Source of the DNA: Aphidius gifuensis
Taxonomy: Eukaryota > Arthropoda > Insecta > Hymenoptera > Braconidae
Direction of reading: 5' to 3'
Assembly (NCBI RefSeq): GCF_014905175.1
Contig: NC_057793.1
Location: 868,001-932,000 of the forward strand
Length of the DNA stretch: 64,000 bases
In this document: positions 51,001 to 63,000 of the stretch, piece by piece
Layout of the letters: each line of letters begins with the position of its first letter
Position numbering within the stretch: the first letter of the stretch is position 1
Notes under the pieces: model-generated
What the model was told of the DNA's origin: nothing
The model's input: only the letters and a program-made list of their open reading frames with translations
Database searches by the model: none
Made by a program: the position numbers and the translations under genes

Positions 51001-54000
51001 GTTATTTCGAATTCAATTGAAAGTGAAATAATGTCTTATTGAATTTTTTTTACGAGTTTTTACGTGACAATTATTTAGCTTGATAGATTCTTTGTAATTT
51101 TTTTTTTTTTTTATTAAAAGAATTGAAAAGAAAATAAAAATTTAAAAATTAAATTTATCACGTGTTATTTAAACAATAAATATTATTTTAATTTGAAAAG
51201 AAATTTATTTAAATTATAAAACTATGTAAATTAAATTTTTATTTCACGTAAACAATTATCTTAATATTTTTAATCCTCATTAAAAACACCAAAGACGATG
51301 TTATAATTTTATTAAAACAAAGATACAGATGAATAATTTTAAATGAAAATTAACGTAACGTAATTAAACTAAATAGAGAAATTACAAAATAAATAAAACA
51401 AGAAATTGCTTTGAATTATTTTTTTTAAATTGTGATTAATTTATATTCAAGGAGAATTGTGGAATCAATTTGGATTATTTGGAGATAAATAATAACGTCA
51501 AATGGAACGTTAAAATATTAGAAATAATAAATAAACAATAATTAAAAATAAAAAAATTAGTGATGGCTTGTAAGAGTCTAAAATGTCTCTTTATAATTTT
51601 TATAATATTACCTTTTATCACTGGGGATTTACAAAATTCAAGAAGATATAAAGCTACGAAAAATTATCAGCATAATCGAGGTAAACAACATTGTCAAATT
51701 AATAATTATTATTATTTCAAAATTTACATTTGGCAATTTTTTTTTTAAATCGTTAAAAGCCCTGTAATGTTACATGAATCATAATAAAAAAAAATCTGTC
51801 AACAGACTGGATTTTTATTTGAATATAATAAAACTAAAAATTTATAAACAAAAAATTTTTTTTTGGCCAATGAACTCTCATATAAAAATATTTGTACAAG
51901 CTCAGTTAAATTTACCATTAGTCTCCCAAAAAATAACATGTTAAAAATATAAAAAAAAACATACTGATTGCAGCTCAGATTGCATATATGCACATGAAAC
52001 TAAACATGCATTTAAAAAATGAATTTTTGTTTTTTCTTTAATTGCACATCATTGGATAGATGATAATAAGAGTGAATGTATATTATTTTTAATTTTTATG
52101 TTGTTATATTTATCATTTGATAAAAAAATTTTTTTAAAAAATCTACATTGAGATAGAGACATCCATCTGCATTTATGGATGCACATATGTGCAACAGGGT
52201 GAGCCATAAAAAGTCACGCAATAAAAAGTCAGAATATACTTGCAAATCTTTTTTTTTTTTAGCTAAAAAAAAACAAAACTGTGCTTGGTTAAATGTAAAA
52301 TTTAAACTTGATTTTTAAAGAAAATAAAAAAAAATATTTAGTTTATTATGTGAAAAAATCATGTGAGCACGTCAACTTTTTTTTTATGCCGTTATTTTAT
52401 CATAATATTTTGACTTTTATATTATACTTTACTTGAAGAAAAAAATATCCAAATAAATTTTTTTGCAAAAAAAAAATTAAAGAAATTAATTTCAAAATAA
52501 AAATATTAAAAAATTCATAAAATAAATTAATTAAATTAATGTTTATTATCAATAAAAAGAGAAACTAATAAATGATAATAAAAAATTTTTTATATTAAAA
52601 TTATTATTAAATTCTTTGATGGAAAATCTTGAATTCTTGATGAAAAAAAAAAAAGGTAAAATCAGTGCGTCTTTGATATATAGACACCTCGATGTCGATT
52701 TCTCGAAATCCAATATAAATAAATTCAAAAATAAATAAATAATAATAACAACAATGTCATCCTATATTGGCAATGACTCATGAATATTGCAACGAGTGCA
52801 AACAAGTTTCGCATAATCAATTTTATCTGAATACGCACGTGCTTAACAGTACATATACTAATAATCAAAACAATTATTATTAAAATAATAACATATATTA
52901 TATAAATATTTTAAAATAGAAAAATTTCCAAGTAAAATTTGTTATTTAAATATAAATATTAATAAATAAATTTATTATAAATTATTTACATTGAAAGTTG
53001 TGATATTTTAAGACACTTAAAAAAGCTTTTTGAACTTTAAATAGTTTTCTTAATGATGTAGCTGCTGTTTTCTAAAATTGATTATCGAAACTTTATGCAA
53101 AAACGAGCATTAAAATATTTTTTAAATCGAAAAATTCATTGAATTATTCACCTTAAATAATTCAAACTTGAAAAGCTAATAAAAGCTCACAAACAAATGT
53201 AAAATTATTTCCAAAAAAAAATCTTTAATAATAAATGAAAAAGAAAAATGATCTACGATGTATATTATTTTTTTTTTTTTATTAATAAATTCTTGTCTAT
53301 TTTCCGGATGTAATATGTCACTTGCGACTTTAGCTTCCTACCAACTTTACGATTCAATCGTTTCTCTATAAATCTGTGATTCACACAATTGCTTTTTTTA
53401 TTAACGATCAAACACATATTTTTTAAAAAATCCTTTTTATTTTGAAGGAAAAAAAATTTATAGAAACATAGTAATCTTCATAAACATGTAGAAAAAATAT
53501 TGTCGAAAATCAGAGTAGTCTGCAAAGAAAAAAAAAAAAAAAAATAATAAAAGTTCAATATTGCGAGGAGAAAAAAAAAAAAGGCATATTTGTCGTCGTA
53601 GTGAAGTGAATTTATTAGATTCACTTGGTTTTCCGGGAGTAAACATACTTTTACGTTAAAGCACACATGCCCTTCAATAAAAATTGCCTCAAACTCTTTT
53701 GTTTAAAAATATATACAAGGTCTATTTTTTACATTCTTTATTTTGCATTAAAATTGTATTATTTTATAGAATTATTTATCAAAAAGTTATTTATCATTTA
53801 GACAGTTAAACTCAGTGACAAATGTTTGATTAAATATTATCAATATCTAATCAACTTTTATTATGAAAAAACTATGAAAAAAAATTGAATGATTTATTTA
53901 TGTGAATCATCAAGTTAGCTGGAATGCAACCGGACTTGATTTTTATATATTTTTTTTTTTTTCATTAACTCAAGATCATAACTCATACTGGAAAATTAGA

Positions 54001-57000
54001 TAATGAATAAATTATGTTGATGTAAAACAGAAAGTGTTATTGAATCTATTATTATTTATTTCTGTATTTATTTTTTAAATTATATTTATTTTGATATTCT
54101 GTTGACACTTTTTGATGTATGTTTTATTGTAAAACATAAACCTTGACATATTTTATCAATTGCAAAAATTTGTCACACCCAGATGAATACCAAACTTAAT
54201 ATATCATTAATGTATTTTTTTTTTTTTTCGTTTTAAATTGAACTATCATATCACGTCTTGATTCAATATATCTTGAAAAAAAATTCAGTGCGTTTTTATT
54301 TTAATTCAATTTGTAGTCAAATTTTTTCGCTTTTTATTTATTTAAATTTCATGGATTTATGAGGATATTTTTTATGGAAAAATTACATATTTCAAATGAA
54401 ATTTTAAGATCAAAAGAAATTTTAATTTTGTAGATATTTATAAATAAAATAAAATATTTTTTTAATTAATTTTTAGTTTTAATGATTATCAATAAATAAA
54501 AAAAATGAAAAATCTTTTTTTTAAATTATAAAATTTAGCAATAAAAATTTTTTTTTAATTAAATTTTTGATTTGAAATAAATTGAATGTATGTAAATAAA
54601 TATTTTTAATATTCTGAAATATTATTTATAAAATAAAAAATTAAATGAAAAAAATAAACTTAAAAAATAAAAATAAACAACAATTTTTACTATTACAAAA
54701 TAACTTTTATAGTAATTTAAAAGTTTATAATAATAAAAAACTAAAAAATTAAATAAAAAATATTTCCAATGTATTTTATATTAAATAATTTAAATAATAA
54801 TAAATAATTTTTAATATAGAAATGATATAATAATTTTGATATTCATTAAAACTAAAAATACACTGATTACTCATAAATTTTATATGCAATTTGAAAAAAT
54901 AGAAATGAAGTCATATAATAATTATTGTTAAAATAAAAGATATACTTTATTAGTTGACACAAATATTTCCATGACGAATTCTAAAGCCTGTTGAATATAT
55001 ATTTTATACATTTTTTATTAATTTATTTGTAAAATTGAGTTTAAATTATCTATTCTTATTAAAGTTGGAATTTAAATATTATAAATAATATTTATTAACT
55101 CATAAATAACAATTCAAACAGAATATAAATTCAACTTCTCAGAATTTTATTCTGTATAAAAATTTTTATATAAAAAAAAAATAAATAAATTGTTTGCATC
55201 ACTTGTTGTTGCTCATTCACAACTAATTGACAGGCAAAATGTTCTGCAAAATTTTACATTATTATTTTTTTTTAAAATAATTTAACCAAGACACTTGAAA
55301 TAGTTATTACAGTTAGCAATTGACTTGATGTTAAACATCTTGTTAACAAAATACTTAGCTACCATACATAAATTTATTTTTTTATTCTTTTTTTTTATCA
55401 CATTATTAAAATTGTTTTTATTGCTTTTTTTACTTGATTGTTTCGAGTGATAATAATTAATTATTTTAATCAAACTAAATTGAATAATTATCCATTTATG
55501 TTTTATGATTTATTTATCATTTTTTTTAAAATTTTTATTTTTGTGTTGTTGCATATATTGTTTGTGATAGGATATCGACAAGAGCAACGCGAGGTCGTTG
55601 TCTCTTTCGTGACTCGTAGTCTATCGTTTCTATACACACTCACATCACTCAGTATGGTGTAATTTGAGAATGCACTTTGATTATAAACTTCCCTCTGTCA
55701 AATTTTACCCTCTATTGTTTTATCTCAAAATTTATTATTGCTTATTTAATAAGATCATTAAATTGCCTCAAGTCTGTATTTATTTTCATAAATTTTCTCC
55801 CTTTTATTATAGTAGAAAAATATTATTATTATTATTATTATTGGAAAATATGTGTTTATAGAAATTTACAAAATAATAAATTTATCTTTTTTTTTTTTTA
55901 ATGTAACAACATTTGTTATTATTTTTATTATTATAAATAATTAAATATTATATTTTAACATATTTTTTATTTTTTTATTTTTTTTTCGCTTTAGCTCTGT
56001 ATTTTTGCATGACAATTACCATGCATGTGACAATATTCAACAGATTATATATTGTCCATGATATGAAAAATTTAAAAATATGAATTTCATTTTTTTTGGT
56101 CTAAAATTTGTCTATTTTTTATAATTTAATAGGAAACTTGCTAAAAGAAATCATGAGGTAAAGGAAAAAGAAAAATAAATAAAAAATTAAAAAAAAAATT
56201 AACAACAATGGCAATTATTTATAATAATTTATTATAAATAATTGTCAATTATATTTTTTTAATAATTTATTATATTAACAATAGTCATTGTTATTATTTT
56301 GATAATTTTTTATTAATAATTTTTATTATTATAATTTTTTTTTGAAAATTTTCTTTATTTTCTTTTATAAAAAATTATTTATAACAATTTATTATCAATA
56401 ATTATCATTGTTATTAATTTTTTTAAATATCCTATTCATTTTTCTTTTTTCAAAAATTATTTATAATTATTTAGTATAAATAATTGCCATTGTTATTAAT
56501 TTTTTAAAATATTTTATTTATTTTCCTTTTTTTTTTGTCTTCATGATTATTATCTTTTACTAATTAGTAAAAAATTTTTAATATAAATAATATATCCTCA
56601 AAATAAATAAACATAAATTTTAAATAAAATATCTTTAAAATAAATAATATGAATTTAAAAAAATATAAATAAAAAAATTAAGATAATGCTGAATGAAAAA
56701 TTAAAAAAATGTCATTTTATAAAATTCCGTATTTTTCAATGTCGAAAAATATGTTTGACAATAATTTTACTGGCAATAGTCCATTAGATGAACACGGACG
56801 ATTTACCTCAGGTACTTGACTCTTGGCTTTTAGGTCCAGAAAATTTGATGCTCGTTGCTTGTCATGCTAATATATCCACAGTAACCATGCAAAGCAAAGT
56901 CAAAGTGATATTTTTTAAAATTTATTATCATTTTATTTTTAATAATTTCTCCATTGTAAAATTATTTCATTGTCATTTAAAATACAACATTTTTCACAAT

Positions 57001-60000
57001 GTAATCATTATAAAATCAGTAAAATATTTTAAATAACATATTTATTATTTATTTATTCATTTTTATTTATTGCTTGCAGTTGTATTTATGAATGGGTGGT
57101 CTAGATTATATTTTTTTAAAATAATAATAAATGTAATTTTATTAAACACAAATTGTTTATATGTACCGTTATGTATTTTGATAATAATCAAATGAACTCA
57201 AGCAGTAAGCTTAATGTCTTGCTTTTATGTTGTTGATTATATCTTGAGTTTGTAAAGCTGGACCGCAACTCCGCCTAGTACTGATTTAATCCAAAATACA
57301 CTATCAAAACCCTGACTAATTTAATAAAGCTTTTTATTCATATTTTTTACATAATAATCATAACACACTGAATGAATTTTTCCTCTTGATAAACACACAA
57401 ACATAAAAAAAAAGAAAAAAAATATTTAAATTGACATATTTATTTATTATAAAATTATATTTTTAATAAATAAAATTAATTATTTATAATTAACAGTCTT
57501 GTAGACAATTTAAAATAATAAAAATAATTAATTCAAAATATTTTTCAATAATAATTTCAATTATTTTTAATCAATAAATACAATTTAAAATATAAAAATT
57601 TGGAAAATTAAAAAATTATTATTATAATTGATTTTAAAAAATTATATTTTCTAGTAAAATGTGATGCTTGTAATGACTGTTTATTGATACTGTTGGAATT
57701 TGATGATGTAAATCTAAAATTAAAAATATTTTCATTCATTTTTTTTGATGTCTCATGATTTTCTCGTGTTATATTCTCACGAAATGACACACAGTGGTAT
57801 CAGGTGGATGCCACTGAATCGCCGTTTCTTATATCAAAGGCACTTGATAAAATAAACCAGCAATCTCACCTATCACCGGACCTGTAACATGACCAAAAAA
57901 TGATCTGATAGTTTACCTAACTCCTTCAAAATTAACTGCACCACTTGAAATTTATTCAACATGTAAAATAAAAAAACACTCAGCTGATATTATACCTAAT
58001 ATTTAATATAAAAAATTATTAATTAATAATTATTTTTAATTTTTAGCTTGCAATCAAAATGAATTCAGATGTAGAGATCATCAGTGCATTGATATTCGTC
58101 AACGTTGTGATGGAATTAATGATTGTCATGATAAATCAGATGAGCTGAGTTGTCGTAAGTACAGAAAAATAAATTGCATATCATTTTTTTTTCAAATTAA
58201 AACTTCCTCTTTATCATAATACATACTTGAATATTATCCAAAGAATAAAAACGATTTAAACAAGTAGAAATAACAAGCAAAAATTTAATATCATCAAATG
58301 AAAAAGAGGAATTTTTAATGCTTCATCCACGTGCTTGTGATATTTTGGTAAAATTGCTTTGAAAAAAACATTGCATCGTGTGTTACGTATATTTTTTCTG
58401 CTACTATTTATAAATTCATTTCATAAATAATATTGAATGGTATAACGATATAATAATACCCATTGAGATAAATACATTGCTAAAAGTAAATAATAATTAT
58501 TATGAAAAAAGGTTATATAAATCTCATTCAACTAGCACGTAATCATCAGCAAAAGCATGCACAAAAATATTACTGAAGGAGAACTCTTTGGAGTAATTTT
58601 TAAATATTTTTTTTTATTTTTTATTTATGCAATATATTATTGCTGATATAAGTGTGTATGAATAATTTTACTTTGTGCTTTTTTTTGTAAAATGATTTAT
58701 AATGCATGTAAGTTGTTTCACGCATGTCATTTTGTTTTTTAAATTTTTTTTTTTTTAAATTTGTTTGTTGGTAGTGGTGATGATGATGATGGTGGTAAAA
58801 GATTTTTAAAATTGGAAAAAGGTAAATTGTATTTATTTATACTCGGCTTTTTAACTTGGCAATTGTTATTCAACTTTTCGCCTCAAGTGGAATTATATTG
58901 TTGAGAAAATTTATACAAACTTATTGGGGATTGAGTGTACACACTTGGGTACGTGTACACTCAAGTTAACAGGATCACCATCAAGTTATATGTTACAAAT
59001 CGTATGTACATGCACAATGTTAATCCATTATGATGGAACTCAATAATTATTATGGCTTTGACAATAATAATAGCGTTACAAATTTGCCGGCATACTGACT
59101 GCGACCAATGTTCATGAACAGCTTCTTGGGTCATTGATCTTGAATTATTATTTTTTAAAATATTTACAATAATATTTACTGGAAATTTTTAGTTTTAAAT
59201 TTTTTATTTTTTTTTTTTTGATGGATTAATATTTGAAATGAGTCATTTTATTTTCATGGGGATTAAAATTAATCGAGCAAATACAAAAATTATTTAAATA
59301 AAAAAAACGTAAATTTTTTTAAATTTATTTCGAAATTATTTATCATGGTTTTCTAATTTTTATTAATTCTTAAAGTTATTTAAAAAATTAACAAAGTTTA
59401 TTAGAAAAAAAACATGACAGATATTTTTTTTTTAAATTTAATTTTTTCGTATGAAAATTAATGGTTATCTCTCCATCAGAAAATTTAGTTGTTGTTTTTG
59501 TTTTTTTTTTTGTCAACCACATATCGACATATGTTGATAATACGAATTTTATTATTTTACCATTATTAGTAATTTTAATAACTATTTGAATTTAATCCGA
59601 CGTTAATCTCCCCGGAGAACAAACCATCTCTTTCTCTCTTTAAAATTTTTTTTCATTTTATTTTTTCATTCTCGTTTTTTATTCGATAAATCAGTATTTT
59701 GCATTTTTTATTATTCTTCCGGCTAACTTGGCCAACCTCGGGCTCTTATAATTAAATATACATTGAATTTAATTATGTTTTATAATCATCCATATTCGGT
59801 GGCTTCAATTATATATGCATATTTTATTTTTACATGTGTCTTTAATTATTATTATCAATTTTATTTTTAATAATATTATCTGTTGTTAATTAATTATTTA
59901 TTTAAAATTTATTGCTAATTTTTTTTTGATTTATTATATCGATAAATTAATCAACATTTCGAAATAGAAAAATTGCAAATTAAAATTATTACTATCGAAA

Positions 60001-63000
60001 AATTAATTGTCGTTTCGATTTCGAAACATTTCGAAATAGAAAAATTGCAAATTCAAATAACTACTATCGAAAAATTAACTGTCGTTTGTTTGTCCAACAT
60101 AAAGAAAATTATTATAAAATTAAAGATCAATCCAGCTGTTAAATAAAAAAAAAATTATAAATAAATAATTGTTATTTAAAATTTATAACAGCCTTTTTTT
60201 TTAATTTTATATTTTTTAAATTGCCAAATTAAATCGAAATAGTTTTTGAATTTTTATAAACTATTTATTATTTGAAAAAAAAAAATTATTTATACTTTTA
60301 TTTGTAGAAAATTTCACAACTCTCATTTGTTATTAATTTCATTTTAAAATTTCAATATTTTTATTAGAAAAAAAGTGAGTTAATTATATTTTTATTTGTT
60401 CGAATATCATTGTGTTAATTTAAAAAATTTTTGTAGCTTTTTAAAAAGTTAAATTTATTGTGCTTTTGATGTTTTTCATTATTTCATTTGTTTAATTCTA
60501 TTTGTTATACTATTATTTATTTTTTCTTGTCGACGTCTCGCGGTTCTTTGTCTCGTTATCGACCGCATATCGACTTGATCAATATTTCAACTCTTTCATT
60601 TGTGTCTTCGTCACTCTGTTGTCAACTGACTCTTGTGGCTTTTAAATTTATACATATAAAACGAAAAAAAAAAACAAAACAAAGAATGATTCTTACAGCG
60701 TGCAAAGAGGACAAATTTGAATGCACACCAGGTTACTGCATTTCAAAGGAACGTCGCTGTGATGGAGTGAATGATTGTTCCAATGGTTTCGACGAGAAAA
60801 ACTGCACCAACAGTACGAATGTCTATTTATATTGTTTTTTTTTTTTACATCCCATTTTCCAATATAAAATTCAATTGATTATAAATTTAAATTTTTTTAA
60901 TCAACTCATCTTTAAAATCATCGAAGATTATTTATAAAATACAAGCTGGACAGAGAAAGAGATTAGTTATAAATTAAAAAACAAAATAGAAAAAAAATTT
61001 TTTAAAAATACTGCTGCATGAAAATTGAGGTGAAGGATTATCGCATGAAATTTATAATAATAATAATCTTTTTTTTTTTTGAATTGATAAAATAATTTTA
61101 AAACAAGAAAAAAAACAAATTCAGAAAAAAAAAAAAAAAATTAACCTGCATGAACTTTGAAATTTTATATAATTTTTTAATTAAATTTTTTATTTTCTAT
61201 TAAGTTTAAAGATAATTAAAAATATTACATTACATTAATTTAATTAATTTACTATTTTTTTTAAATATTTTTAATTTTATTAATTTATTATTTTATTATA
61301 ATTTACTCTGGTAAATTTAGCACGATGTCATTCGTATGAATTCGATTGTGGAGATGGTCGTTGCATTAATGAGTCATCTAGATGTAATGGTTATTCTGAC
61401 TGTCAAAATGGTTCAGATGAGTGGAATTGCACTGGTATTATTTATTTTTATTTATTCTATTATCACTGTATTTTATTTCACCTTAAAAAATTGTTTTTTA
61501 AATTTTTTTTTCGTTATTTCTTTCAATTTTTTAATTTTTTAATTTTTTTCAATTATAATCATCAAATAAATTGTTAAAACTTGTTGTTTATTTTTTCATT
61601 ATTGAAATAATAATTGTATTATTTAATTGTATTTCAGTAACAACCTGTAACAGTGATCAATTTCGTTGTCCTGAAGGAACATGTCTGCCAATCGAAAAAC
61701 GTTGTGATCGTCATTCCGACTGTCGAAACGGCGAGGATGAACTTCAATGTGGTAAGTCTCAAATAATAATTAACTAAACATGTCATTAATCCATTTAAAA
61801 ACAAAATTCATCTAGCAATATCATCAGTCATATATTTTCTTCATCAAATGAAATTTAAAAAACAATTTTTCTCTCATCAACAAAATATTTTACTCGTAAT
61901 TCTTACGAATTAAAATTCTACGATACGATAAGAGATGAGCTTTTTATTATTTATATTTTTTTTTTTTTTTAAATACTTGAATTCGAGGACCGGTGAATCG
62001 GTTTTTTCGAGGATTTTATAATTCGGTATATAGCGTGAAGCGAAGTTGGGAATTAACGAGGGATAAAATGTGGTGATGGGTTATATTTTATTTAAAAAAA
62101 ATAAAAAATAAAATTTGCAACTGAATATTTTAATACGTGGTGGCTGATTATTGTGTTTAAAAAAATAATTAGATAATTGAAAATAAATAAATAAAAAAAT
62201 CATAAAAAAATGATAAAAATTTTCAAAAAATTTACCAAAAAAAAAAAAAAATGAAAAACAAATCGCATGTTTGGTGCTGTTATTGCTATTGTGAATCAGG
62301 TTGTGGAGCATCTGAATACCGCTGCAAGGATGGTCAATGTATCACCAGTGATTTATACTGTAACAACAAAAATGATTGCAGAGATGGATCGGATGAGCTT
62401 GATTGTGGTAATTATGGGCGATATTTAAATCGCGCTTATTGCATTATTCATTTAACATAAACTTTTTAAATACCTGGTGACGGTTTTAAACACGTCATCA
62501 TCATTTCTTTTTATTTATACTATCTTATTCATCATTCATTTACATTAATTCATTATTCATTTTATTTATTTTTTTTTTATTATTTTGTAATACACATTTT
62601 CATAACAGAAATATTCAATTGGCGTTATGATGCTAGAAAATTTGATGAAAAGCACAAGTCAAAAGTCAAATACATTAACAGCTTGAAGAAGAAGAAAAAC
62701 CAAGATAATAAATTGGTAATATCAAGTGAAAATAATGGAATGAAAATTATTTCTTCATACATGAAAATTGATGATAATAAATATATAAATAATTTAAATA
62801 AATTAAGTGAAAATATTGGATATAAAAAATCACACGAATTAAAAAAATTATCTGATTTGCGAAAAAATAAATCGTCAATTATTCCAACGACAAATAAATA
62901 TAAAATTATTTTATTTTTTAATAGTTTAATAAATAATAAAACTAAATTTGATAATTTAAAAAATGATTCTGTTGCTAAAGAATTTAATAGTGAATTTAAA

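Larger units (their letters stand above)
46133..58046 (+). other. trol intron 9 (11.9 kb) hosting an alternative first exon
   Basis: Mostly AT-rich. It contains the alternative signal-peptide exon at 51563-51680, a promoter-like island at 50060-50200, GC-richer patches at 46190-46330, 47230-47290, 52150-52230, 55560-55680, 56780-56900, 57240-57300 and 57780-57900, and a loose tandem repeat at 56200-56540. No LDLa module was found between 46133 and 58046. Confidence 0.6.

Noticed and set aside
52180..52230. gcacatatgtgc palindrome and CAGGGTGAGCCATAAAAAGTC, transposon-end-like
   Set aside because: No second end or target-site duplication could be found nearby, so an element cannot be supported.
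60488..60937. 149-codon frame MFNSICYT... running into LDLa 5, suggesting another alternative start
   Set aside because: It reads through the acceptor TTCTTACAG used by the LDLa exon and continues past its donor; the upstream part lacks a convincing signal peptide and looks like intron read-through.
62251..62460. MKNKSHVWCCYCYC... frame around LDLa 8
   Set aside because: Intron sequence before acceptor GAATCAG and after donor GTAATT; only 62300-62407 is exon.
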